Shown here one piece after another: positions 40,650-49,535 of a stretch of 64,000 bases of DNA. This DNA comes from CAYMPH01 sp964529415 (GTDB lineage Bacteria; Spirochaetota; UBA4802; UBA5550). The notes beneath the pieces were generated by a model. It was not told where the DNA came from and made no database searches. It saw nothing but the letters and a program-made list of their open reading frames with translations. The translations under genes and the position numbers were made by a program. The DNA is taken from positions 62,001-126,000 of the forward strand of contig CAZGWD010000008.1 in the NCBI GenBank assembly GCA_964529415.1, in the 5' to 3' direction. The stretch's first letter is position 1. The number at the start of each line of letters is the position of its first letter.

Positions 40650-41831
40650 TCATTCTTTATATTTATTGTGTATTGCTGAAATAACTTCATAAACAGAATT
40701 AAATGATTCAACAAGCTCCGGATCAAAGTGTTTGCCGCTCTCTTCCCCTATATGCTGAAGAACATCTTTTTCATCCCATTTTTCCTTGTAAACCCGCTTG
40801 CTGATCAATGCATCATAAACATCAGCAATGGCGCAAATTCTTCCGGATAGAGGAATCTCATTGCCTTTCAATTGTTTCGGATAACCTTTCCCGTCCCACC
40901 TTTCATGATGCGAAAGGGCGATCTCCTGGGATAATGCGTCAAGCTCTGAGACTGATGCATCGAAAAGATTCGCCCCCTGGACAGCGTGTGTTCGCATTAT
41001 TTTAAACTCATCATCATCGAGCTTCCCCGGCTTCTTTAAAATTGTGTCAGGGATTGCAACTTTTCCCACATCGTGAAGCATTGATGCAATTTTCAGATAA
41101 TCCTTCATGTGTTTGATCTGCAGAAAATCGATACCTTTTTTAGTAGCCCAATCCTGATAAATTTCAATGCAGTATGAACCAACACGCTTTACATGATTTC
41201 CTGTTTCCTTGGGATCACGAAGGCCTGCCATTTTAACCATGCGCAGCACATTATCACGTGTCATCTTGGCTACATCTATTACGGATGATGCGTTGTTGGC
41301 GAGGAATGTGGTGAAAGTTTCCTCCTCCTCGGTGAATTTGTGTATTTCACCTTCAGAATTAATCGGATTTATCAGCTGCATAACTCCTACAATGCTGCTG
41401 TTGCTGGTCATCAGAGGTATGGTTAAAACAGATTTTGTATTATAAGATGACAGCATGTCAAAAGAAGGGTTGAATGAATAGGGAACGTTTTCAGGCAGAT
41501 TATGCACATCAGGAATATTCAGAAGTTTTCCGGTTTTGGCAACATATCCGGATATGGATTTTTCATCAATATCGATATTCAGATCCGTGTAAATATATTT
41601 ATTGCTGTTTTTTTCTTTAGCCAGAATAATATCATTCTGAACGTAGCTGAAGTGGAGATGATTACTGCGGACAAGAAAAATAGACCCTGCTTCTGCGTTT
41701 GAGTATTTTCTCGCTTCAAAGAGAATTTTATCAAGCAGGGAGTCTATATCTTTAATATGATTCAGCTTTTCAGATATATTGAGAATATCATCTATTTTGA
41801 AGCAGGTGCTGCTGTCTGTAATACGAGGCAT
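40650..41831 (-). CDS. GAF-HD-GYP c-di-GMP phosphodiesterase
   Basis: The 393-residue protein has a GAF domain (about 20-185; AEAGSIFLVRSNHLHF, SVLTIPLMTS) and an HD-GYP domain (about 205-385). MLHDVGKVAIPD, THAVQGANLF and HHERWDGKGYP are all intact, so it should hydrolyse c-di-GMP, unlike the degenerate HD-GYP at 19522. The GAF domain would bind a small ligand or sense redox. The start MPRITDSSTCF follows an AGGAGAG ribosome binding site. No membrane segment is present. Confidence 0.93.
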   Translation of the reverse strand: MPRITDSSTCFKIDDILNISEKLNHIKDIDSLLDKILFEARKYSNAEAGSIFLVRSNHLHFSYVQNDIILAKEKNSNKYIYTDLNIDIDEKSISGYVAKTGKLLNIPDVHNLPENVPYSFNPSFDMLSSYNTKSVLTIPLMTSNSSIVGVMQLINPINSEGEIHKFTEEEETFTTFLANNASSVIDVAKMTRDNVLRMVKMAGLRDPKETGNHVKRVGSYCIEIYQDWATKKGIDFLQIKHMKDYLKIASMLHDVGKVAIPDTILKKPGKLDDDEFKIMRTHAVQGANLFDASVSELDALSQEIALSHHERWDGKGYPKQLKGNEIPLSGRICAIADVYDALISKRVYKEKWDEKDVLQHIGEESGKHFDPELVESFNSVYEVISAIHNKYKE

Positions 41832-42139
41832 GTAACTCTCCTTTTAATAAATATTTATTTTAAAATTAAATTATTTAAAATATAGAAAGATTTATCGTAA
41901 ATTTTATTGAAAAGAAAATATACCGGTTTATTTAATATAACTTTACGAGTTTATTGAAAATAAGCAAGTATTATTTCTTCATTCGATTTAATGATATTGG
42001 CAGTATTGCAGGATTTGATTTTTATGCGGCAATCTGTTTGCTGTAATGGCCGGGGTTCTAATAATATTTTTAATGATTCATATATTTATTGAATTGTGAT
42101 ATTCAGTCAGCGCAATAATAAATTTATCAGTAAGCAGGT
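41832..42139. other. Intergenic AT-rich gap with no feature seen
   Basis: 308 bp between the GAF-HD-GYP start and the LRR gene end. Beyond general promoter-like AT-richness and one short unsupported ORF, nothing stands out. Confidence 0.6.
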
Positions 42140-43183
42140 TCAGGCTGTGACTTCAACGCCTTTTGCAGTTAAAACCCTGATTGCTTCAGCATCTTTTATC
42201 TTGTTGCCTTTTAAATTAACGTACTGCAGGCTTTCAAGTTCAAAAAGCACAGATATATCTGTAATTTTGTTGTTTGAAATATCCAGGGATATGAGCTTGT
42301 TAAGTCCGCCAAGAGCATCAATATTTGAAATTCCATTGCGGGCAATATTCAGTGAAATAAGATTTTCAAGAGCTGAAAGAGGATTGATCGATTCGATCAG
42401 ATTTCCTGAAAGGTCGAGCACTGATAAATTGGTAAGCCTGTGAAGGTGACGGAGGTCAATTATTGCATTATCGGACAGATCTATAATTGAGATGTTGTGG
42501 CAGTACTCAACTCCTGAAAGATCCTCTATTCCCCTGTCGGATAAATTCAGTTCCTCGAATTCAATTAGATCTTTCGGATGTATAATCATATCTTCTGAAG
42601 CAAAATTTCCGAGCATTTCCTCGTTGATAGCTTCCATGAAACCGAATACTTCATACTCGTCTTCGGTTTCATCTTCATCATCGGCATTATCTGCAGAATA
42701 ATCAGCATCGTCTGCATGTTCTGCTGTATAATCATCGTAGCTTTCAGGGCCTTTATCCGGTCCTTTATCTTCGTACTGATAATAATCTTCTTTGGTGAAA
42801 ACATGATTTTCTTCAGTTTCAAATTCAAAAACAGTGCTGGATGAAATATTCTTTTCTTCAGGGGAAATATATCCTTTCAAACCTATTATGCAGGCATATT
42901 TTTCGAGTTCTTTAAGTTCGTTTTTTTCAAAGGTTTTCTTGATATTCGCAAGAATTACTGCAAGTTTATCAGGATGGTAATGCTTGATAATAGAGACGAA
43001 TATTCTGCCAAGATTTTTTTTATCTTCGCTTCCATCAATAGACAGCCTTCTGGCATATTTGACGAGAACTGCATATTGTTTATTCTGGTATGCATTTATT
43101 ATTGAAGCTGATATTATCTTGAGTTTTTCGCCTGTATATTCTTCGAGCAGCTTGTTGTATAATGTTTTGATTGGAGAATTCAT
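42140..43183 (-). CDS. Leucine-rich repeat protein with acidic linker
   Basis: The 347-residue protein has a helical N-terminal domain (about 1-110, resembling tandem helices). A very acidic, Asp/Tyr-rich linker follows (about 125-180: ADDADYSADNADDEDETEDE). The C-terminus holds six SDS22-like LRRs of 22 residues (about 205-347; LSVLDLSGNLIESINPLSAL, LISLDISNNKITDISVLFEL). There is no signal peptide, so it is cytosolic and likely a protein-binding scaffold. It is divergent from the ABC-F gene with a 149-bp gap. LRR proteins of this kind are common in Leptospira-like spirochaetes. Confidence 0.85.
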   Translation of the reverse strand: MNSPIKTLYNKLLEEYTGEKLKIISASIINAYQNKQYAVLVKYARRLSIDGSEDKKNLGRIFVSIIKHYHPDKLAVILANIKKTFEKNELKELEKYACIIGLKGYISPEEKNISSSTVFEFETEENHVFTKEDYYQYEDKGPDKGPESYDDYTAEHADDADYSADNADDEDETEDEYEVFGFMEAINEEMLGNFASEDMIIHPKDLIEFEELNLSDRGIEDLSGVEYCHNISIIDLSDNAIIDLRHLHRLTNLSVLDLSGNLIESINPLSALENLISLNIARNGISNIDALGGLNKLISLDISNNKITDISVLFELESLQYVNLKGNKIKDAEAIRVLTAKGVEVTA

Positions 43184-43332
43184 TTATGTTGAAAAAAAAT
43201 CATACCCCTGTATTGCGCAACAACTTTTTTTATTGGAAAAGATTTTTAAAAATTTGCTTTTCACTTTTATTGGAATTATGGAAAGTTGCATTTTTAAGAA
43301 ACGCCTATTTATATTAGAGAGGAAAGTATCAG

Positions 43333-44829
43333 ATGATCAGCATTACAGGACTAAATAAATCATTCGGGGGCCAGCTGCTTTTTGATGATTTGAACTTAAA
43401 TATTAACCGCGGAGAAAAAGTCGGACTCGTCGGCAGAAACGGGCATGGGAAATCAACTCTGTTTCAGATTATTCTCGGCAATGTGGAAACGAATTCCGGA
43501 AGCATATCTGTTCCGAAGAATTATAAAATAGGGCATCTGGAGCAGCATCTTCATTTTACAAAACCGACTGTTCTTGAGGAATGCTCTCTCGGGCTTCCTG
43601 ATGGAGAGGAGTACGAGACCTGGAAAGTGGAAAAAATCCTGTTCGGACTGGGTTTTTCCGAGGATGATATGGAAAGAAATCCAAATGAGTTTTCAGGCGG
43701 ATACCAGATACGGATGAATCTTGCAAAACTTCTTGTTTCAAATCCCGACATGCTCATGCTTGATGAGCCGAACAATTACCTTGATATAGTTGCAATCAGA
43801 TGGCTGGAGGACTTTTTAAAATCGTGGGAGGGGGAGTTTATACTCATTACTCATGACAGAAGTTTTATGGACAGTGTTGTTACGCATATTGCAGCAATAC
43901 ACCGGACCAAAGCGAGAAAGGTCGAGGGCGATACGGAAAAGCTTTATTCAATGATAAACCTGGAAGAAGAGATATACGAAAAAAACCGCTTGAATGAAGC
44001 AAAGAAACGCAAGCAGGAAGAGGTGTTCATTGCGCGATTCAAGGCCCGTGCAAGTTTCGCGAGCCGAACCCAGTCCCGCGTTAAAAAGCTTGAGAAACAG
44101 GGAGAAATGAAAGCGCTTGAAAAAATTGAAGACCTCGATTTGTATTTCAACTCTGCGCACTTTGCCGCAGGCCAGATGATGTCTGCAGAAGAAATTTCTT
44201 TTTCATACAGCGGCAAAGATCCTTTTATTATAGATAATTTTTCGATCAATATCGGCAGGCGGGACCGGATATGCATTATAGGAAAAAACGGCAAGGGAAA
44301 ATCAACCCTCATAAAACTTCTTGCAGGAGAGCTTGCTCCGGTGAAAGGCAGCGTGAAAAAACACCAGGCATTGCTTGAGGGATATTTCGGCCAGACAAAC
44401 AAGCTCGATCTCAATGAAAACAGGGCGGTTTTTGAAGAAATAATGTACGCGGATAAATCCTGCAACGAATTCAAGGCGAGAAGCATTGCAGGCGGGCTCA
44501 TGTTTCCCGGAGACAATGCACTTAAAAAAATTAAAGTATTGTCCGGAGGGGAAAAGAGCAGGGTGCTGCTTGGAAAAATTCTCGTAACACCATGCCATCT
44601 TCTTTTTCTGGATGAACCTACTAACCACCTTGATATGCAGTCCTGTGATTCCCTGATTGAAGCGATTGATGACTTCGATGGATCCGTTGTAATGGTTACC
44701 CACAACGAAATGCACCTGAGAAACGTAGCAACAAAACTTATTGTTTTTGATGACAATAAAATAAGCACATACGAAGGCACATATGATGATTTTCTTTCAG
44801 ATGTGGGCTGGGCTGGTGAGGATTTTTAA
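43333..44829 (+). CDS. ABC-F family ATPase (translation factor or ribosome-protection type)
   Basis: The 498-residue protein has two ABC domains and no membrane part. Domain 1: Walker A GRNGHGKST, signature FSGGYQIRMNLAKLL, Walker B LMLDEPNNYLD. Domain 2: GKNGKGKST, LSGGEKSRVLLGKIL, LLFLDEPTNHLD. The charged linker between them (about 210-265) is the P-site tRNA interaction motif of ABC-F proteins. No long C-terminal extension is present, and the first domain has Asn in DEPNNYLD, a common variant. It acts on ribosomes. It stands alone on the plus strand within a minus-strand region. Confidence 0.95.
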   Translation: MISITGLNKSFGGQLLFDDLNLNINRGEKVGLVGRNGHGKSTLFQIILGNVETNSGSISVPKNYKIGHLEQHLHFTKPTVLEECSLGLPDGEEYETWKVEKILFGLGFSEDDMERNPNEFSGGYQIRMNLAKLLVSNPDMLMLDEPNNYLDIVAIRWLEDFLKSWEGEFILITHDRSFMDSVVTHIAAIHRTKARKVEGDTEKLYSMINLEEEIYEKNRLNEAKKRKQEEVFIARFKARASFASRTQSRVKKLEKQGEMKALEKIEDLDLYFNSAHFAAGQMMSAEEISFSYSGKDPFIIDNFSINIGRRDRICIIGKNGKGKSTLIKLLAGELAPVKGSVKKHQALLEGYFGQTNKLDLNENRAVFEEIMYADKSCNEFKARSIAGGLMFPGDNALKKIKVLSGGEKSRVLLGKILVTPCHLLFLDEPTNHLDMQSCDSLIEAIDDFDGSVVMVTHNEMHLRNVATKLIVFDDNKISTYEGTYDDFLSDVGWAGEDF

Positions 44830-44909
44830 GAGATTAAAAAAATGTGAATACCCCTAAATTTTTTATTAATTAAAGATGAGGGTAAATGTGAGCTTAAAAG
44901 GGAGGGAGG

Positions 44910-45857
44910 TTACGTCTTGAATTCAAGGATAATTTTTGTGCCATTCCCTCTCTCTATTTGAATATTGCCTTTAAGTTCCTGGGTAAGCATCCATACAAGC
45001 TGAAGGCCGAATCCGGTTGAATTTTCAAAATCAACTGAATCTGGTATACCGATGCCATTATCCTGAACTGTTATGCAAACTGTAGAATCAGTACGGGTTT
45101 CAGCTAAAGCAGAATTTGATTCCGCTCTTTTGATAAATGCTTCTACAGTTATTTTTCTGTCATCTCTTCCTGTAAATGCATACTTCATAATGTTTGTTAA
45201 AAGCTCGTTGATTATTATTCCTAAACTCTGCAATGTTTTAGCATGTAATATAAAATCTTCGATATTTTTTTCAATCTTAACAGATTTACTGATAGGAAAG
45301 TTTGCTGCTATTTCGTCTATTAATGGCGGGAGGTAGTACATTACTGATATTTTTTGAAAATCACGGGATCGGTATAGTTTATCATATAGAACTGCCATGC
45401 TCTGGACACGGCTTGCTGCATCATTTAAAGCATCTATGCCTGCAGGGTCTTTCAAAATATTAGACTGCAGAAAAAGGAGACTGTGTATTGTGTTCATATT
45501 GTTTTTTATGCGGTGATTCACTTCTTTTAAAATCAGTTCTTTTTCTTTGAGGAGAGAATTGATTTTTTCTTCAGCATATATGTGATCAATGAAAATAAAT
45601 CTAATGCCGATAACGCCTGAAAGCATAAAAATTGATATTATTAATCCTATAATTTCATTAGGTAAACTGACAGCCGAACTTAAGTTTGAAAAAATATAGT
45701 ATAAAGACAGAAATCTTCTTACAGTCATAAGAAGCAAGGCTGCTGATATTAGAATCCATGAATATATTTTGCCAGTTAACCTGATAAGACACAGCGCGCA
45801 AATAACTGCTGACAATTGAAACAGAATAGATAAAATAATGATAGCTGTTGTTATCAT
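44910..45857 (-). CDS. Membrane histidine kinase of the HisKA_2/HWE-like type
   Basis: The 315-residue protein has two or three N-terminal membrane helices (about 5-85, with little outside the membrane). A short coiled coil leads to LKEVNHRIKNNMNTIHSLLFLQS with the phospho-accepting His of HisKA_2 kinases. The HATPase part has INELLTNIMKYAF, VQDNGIGIPDSVDF and GFGLQLVWMLTQELKG. It has no receiver and no periplasmic sensor domain. The partner regulator is unknown; the next gene cluster (hybrid kinases) begins 94 bp upstream on the same strand. Confidence 0.88.
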   Translation of the reverse strand: MITTAIIILSILFQLSAVICALCLIRLTGKIYSWILISAALLLMTVRRFLSLYYIFSNLSSAVSLPNEIIGLIISIFMLSGVIGIRFIFIDHIYAEEKINSLLKEKELILKEVNHRIKNNMNTIHSLLFLQSNILKDPAGIDALNDAASRVQSMAVLYDKLYRSRDFQKISVMYYLPPLIDEIAANFPISKSVKIEKNIEDFILHAKTLQSLGIIINELLTNIMKYAFTGRDDRKITVEAFIKRAESNSALAETRTDSTVCITVQDNGIGIPDSVDFENSTGFGLQLVWMLTQELKGNIQIERGNGTKIILEFKT

Positions 45858-45951
45858 TTTTACCAGCTTTTTTTTTAATATTCCCCTTCAGCGTAATGGC
45901 TGGATGAAGGGAGGCAAATAAATTATATTAGTATTATTTTGCCGGTTATTT

Positions 45952-48900
45952 TTATTTTTCGAGTTCTTTCTTTACCGCCATTCCCAGTTTTTCAAATACA
46001 TATGGTTTTTTTACATATGCTCCAGCACCGAGATACCGGGCATCGTTAACACGGTCGGATTCAGAAAAGCCGCTTGAGATAATCACTTTCTGTTTAGAGT
46101 GAATCTTCAGAATGTTTTTATAAGTATCAAGACCGTCCATGCCGGGTTCCATTATCATGTCCAGCACAAGCAGGTCAGCCTTGTACTTTTTCAGGTACTC
46201 TACTGCCTCTTCGCCGCTTGAAGCTGTTTCAACTTTATAGTTTAATCTTTTCAGCATTGCAGCTGCCAGTTCGCGCTGCTCCTTAACGTCATCAATTATG
46301 AGAATTGTTTCGCCATTTCCCGTATATTCTGAAATTGATAATGATATATCCGCATCTTCGATTTCATCTCTGGACACAGGAAAATACAGGATAAAACTTG
46401 TTCCCTTTCCTTTTTCGCTCTGCACATTGATATAGCCGTTATGATCTTTAACAGTACCCCATACAATTGAAAGCCCTAATCCTGTTCCGCTTCTGCCCAT
46501 GAATTTTTTAGTATAAAACGGTTCAAAAATATGCTTCAGGTCTGATTCAGGTATGCCTTCCCCTGTATCTGTAACAGAGACAACTACATAGTCGCCTTCT
46601 TTAATATCAGCATATCCATGAACAGGTTTTTCCAGGTATTTATTGTATGTCTTTATAGTCACATCTCCCTGATTTACTGTTGCCTCTACGGCATTAAGAA
46701 CCAGATTGTATATTGTTTTGCCGAGGTGCACAGCTGAACCTGAGATGTTTAGAAGATCAGGCTCAAGTACAGTCTTGATTTTAATCATGGAATTGTATGA
46801 ATATAATTTTTCATATTCAGGAAGATGCTCAAAATCAGAAATTATCCTGTTAAGATTTATTACTTTTCTTCCAGAGACCCCTCTCCTGGCCATGGTTAGA
46901 AGATCCTGCACTATATCCGCAGCTCTAAGACCGCTGTTCATGATGTTTTCAAGATTCGGTCTGATCGGATTTTTCTTGTCAACATCCATAAGTGTTAATT
47001 CTGCAAAGCCGACAATAGAACCCAGAACGTTGTTCAGATCGTGAGCTACACCGCCTGCAAGAAGTCCCAGGGCTTCCATTTTTTCGGAACGCTGCAGCCG
47101 TTCCATTAGAAGCTGTTTTTCCTCTTCAGCTTTTTTGCGATCGGTTATATCCTGAATGGTTCCAATCAGATAAGCAACATTTCCATTTTTATCTAAATCA
47201 ACTTTGCCGATACCATGCACCCATCTTGTTTCGCCGTCATTTTTCCGGATGATTCTGTATTCTTTTATAAAAGGATTCATCTTTATGATAACCTCATCTG
47301 TCAGATACCGGTACATCATGTCTTGATCATCTGGATGCACAATATCCAGCCAGCCTTGTATGCTGCGGTTATAATTTTCTTCAATTCCAAAAATAATATC
47401 CAGGACTTCAGAAGATTCCCATAAGTTCGTCAGGAAATCAGTTTTAAACGATCCTATTGCAGCTGCCCGCTGTGATTCTTTAAAGAAAAATTTGCTTTCT
47501 TCCAGTTTCATTTCCAGCAGCTTCCGCTCATTGATGTCAATGCGGACCCCCAGCATTCGGGTCGCTTTTTCATCGTTATCGCACTCAACGACTTTTCCAA
47601 GGACATTGATCCACCTGTAGGATCCGTCAGAATGCAATATTCTCGCGTCATACTCATAGTTGGAATTATCTGTACGGCTGAGGACTCTTTTTATCTTATT
47701 CTCTACATAATCACGGTCATCAGGGTGTCCTTTGCTTCTCCAGAAATTTCGATCCACAGGTCCATCAACTGGATCATATCCAAGCATGGTGTAGTATGTT
47801 GGAGATGCAAATAATATGTCATTTTTTAAATCCCAGTCGAATAATCCAATTTGTGCGGTCTCAAGAGTCATTTTTAGAAGGGCTTCGCTTTTACGAAGAT
47901 CTTCCTCGGCTTTTTTTGTCTCGGTGATATCGTTGGCTATTGATAAAAGATTCTGTTTGCCTTCAAGATTTATTATTTCGCCGTAATATTTTACCCAGAA
48001 TCTGCTGCCGTTTTTACGGCAAAGCTGGACTTCAATGCCTATTATTTTGCCTTCAATAAGTAATTTCTGTTTTAATTTTTCGCGGTCTTCAGGGCTTATG
48101 AGTCCCAGTGCAATTGAAGTATTGCTGAGTATCTCATCACGGGAAAAGCCTGTTTCTTTAATAAATGCTTCGTTTACTTCGAGCATCTGGCCTGTAGAAA
48201 TTTCACTGATCATCATCAGATATGGATTATTATTAAAAGCTGATTTGAATTTTATCTGATTTCTGAGAAGTTCCGCGTCTGTTTTCTTTCGTTCGGTAAC
48301 ATCAGTAAATAATGCTGCAAAATACCCGGGACGCGGACAGTATATGTTTGTTTCATAATATTTATCCAATTCAACTGAATAATTTGTATAATGCATGGAT
48401 TTCCCTGTTATAGCGACTTCCCCGAACTTGTCAATCCATGACTTCTCGGTTTTTGGAAATAATTCCAGGGCAGTGCGGTTTATCAAGTCTTCTGCTTTCA
48501 TGCCCAGTCGCTGTAAAAAAATCGAATTAGCTTCCAGAAACTGATAATCTGCAGGTTCGCCTTTTTCATTTAGGATGATTTTGTGAAGTGCAAATGCATC
48601 ATTCATGTTTTCAAAAAGATTCCTGAACTTTTCTTCACTTTCCCGGAGCTTCTCTTCAGCGGATTTCCTTTCAGAAATATCGCGGTATATGGATTGATAC
48701 GATCCGTCTGGCATCATTTTGGAACGCATTTCAATTGTTGCTATAATTCCATCCGGACGTATTAGTGAGCGTTCACTTATTACTGTTTCGCCTTTCTGCA
48801 GCAGATCAAACCGCAGAGGATTTTTTTCAATACTTTCTTTCGTAAAGGGTAAAAGACTTACATGCTTTCCAATAAAATCTTCCCTTTTCATGCGGAGAAT

Positions 48901-49443
48901 TTCGCACATGCACTCATTGGCATCAGTTATAATACCTTCATTTGAGCCAAGTAGGATTCCGTCAACAGCCAGATCAATAAGAACCCGGTAACGGTTTTCA
49001 CTATTTAGAAGTGTTTCTTCAGCTATCTTCCGCTCTGCAAGTTCATTTTTTACTTTTTCATGAGCTTCAAAAAGTTTAAAGGCCATTTTAATTGAAGCAT
49101 CGAGAATAATGCCCAATGAATTTTTTACAACATATCCATAGGATGTTATTTTTTCCATTTTATGAATGAATTCCGGTTCTGTGTGGCTTGATAAAAATAC
49201 AACAGGAACATTGTGTTTTTTTAAAATTATCTCGGCTGTTTCTGTACCATCAATGCCCTTCCCGAGATCAATATCAACCAGGATTAAATCGATATTTTTA
49301 TTATTGAAGATTTCAATCGCTTTTTCTCCTGTATGGGCAGAGAGAACATTATATCCGAATTTTTCCAAAGCCAGCTTCTGGGATATAGCAATAATTGCTT
49401 CGTCTTCTACAAGGAGTATTGTTTTGTTATTGTTTGCTTTCAT
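45952..49443 (-). CDS. Hybrid histidine kinase REC-(PAS)5-HisKA-HATPase-REC
   Basis: The 1163-residue soluble protein starts with a receiver (about 7-125; LLVEDEAIIA, LVDIDLGKGIDG, FLSSHTEPEF). Five PAS domains follow (about 150-265, 280-395, 400-520, 525-650, 655-775), several ending in DITERK-type linkers. HisKA has LAGGVAHDLNNVLGSIVG, and the HATPase has NAVEATVN, GEGIPESDLKHIFEPF and GTGLGLSIV. The C-terminal receiver (about 1035-1160) has LLVLDMIMEPGMDG and the KKPY lysine. It reads several small-molecule or redox cues in the cytosol. Its N-terminal receiver is a close paralogue of that at 49536. Confidence 0.92.
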   Translation of the reverse strand: MKANNNKTILLVEDEAIIAISQKLALEKFGYNVLSAHTGEKAIEIFNNKNIDLILVDIDLGKGIDGTETAEIILKKHNVPVVFLSSHTEPEFIHKMEKITSYGYVVKNSLGIILDASIKMAFKLFEAHEKVKNELAERKIAEETLLNSENRYRVLIDLAVDGILLGSNEGIITDANECMCEILRMKREDFIGKHVSLLPFTKESIEKNPLRFDLLQKGETVISERSLIRPDGIIATIEMRSKMMPDGSYQSIYRDISERKSAEEKLRESEEKFRNLFENMNDAFALHKIILNEKGEPADYQFLEANSIFLQRLGMKAEDLINRTALELFPKTEKSWIDKFGEVAITGKSMHYTNYSVELDKYYETNIYCPRPGYFAALFTDVTERKKTDAELLRNQIKFKSAFNNNPYLMMISEISTGQMLEVNEAFIKETGFSRDEILSNTSIALGLISPEDREKLKQKLLIEGKIIGIEVQLCRKNGSRFWVKYYGEIINLEGKQNLLSIANDITETKKAEEDLRKSEALLKMTLETAQIGLFDWDLKNDILFASPTYYTMLGYDPVDGPVDRNFWRSKGHPDDRDYVENKIKRVLSRTDNSNYEYDARILHSDGSYRWINVLGKVVECDNDEKATRMLGVRIDINERKLLEMKLEESKFFFKESQRAAAIGSFKTDFLTNLWESSEVLDIIFGIEENYNRSIQGWLDIVHPDDQDMMYRYLTDEVIIKMNPFIKEYRIIRKNDGETRWVHGIGKVDLDKNGNVAYLIGTIQDITDRKKAEEEKQLLMERLQRSEKMEALGLLAGGVAHDLNNVLGSIVGFAELTLMDVDKKNPIRPNLENIMNSGLRAADIVQDLLTMARRGVSGRKVINLNRIISDFEHLPEYEKLYSYNSMIKIKTVLEPDLLNISGSAVHLGKTIYNLVLNAVEATVNQGDVTIKTYNKYLEKPVHGYADIKEGDYVVVSVTDTGEGIPESDLKHIFEPFYTKKFMGRSGTGLGLSIVWGTVKDHNGYINVQSEKGKGTSFILYFPVSRDEIEDADISLSISEYTGNGETILIIDDVKEQRELAAAMLKRLNYKVETASSGEEAVEYLKKYKADLLVLDMIMEPGMDGLDTYKNILKIHSKQKVIISSGFSESDRVNDARYLGAGAYVKKPYVFEKLGMAVKKELEK

Positions 49444-49535
49444 AATTTTTTATCACTTATAAAGCATATTATTTAATCGTCTTTTTAGTTTACCATCAAA
49501 CTATATTGAACAGCGTGTAAAAGAATTTTTTTTAT

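Noticed and set aside
43944..44780. 278-codon open frame on the minus strand
   Set aside because: It lies fully antisense to the well-supported ABC-F gene, has no ribosome binding site and no family-like motif.
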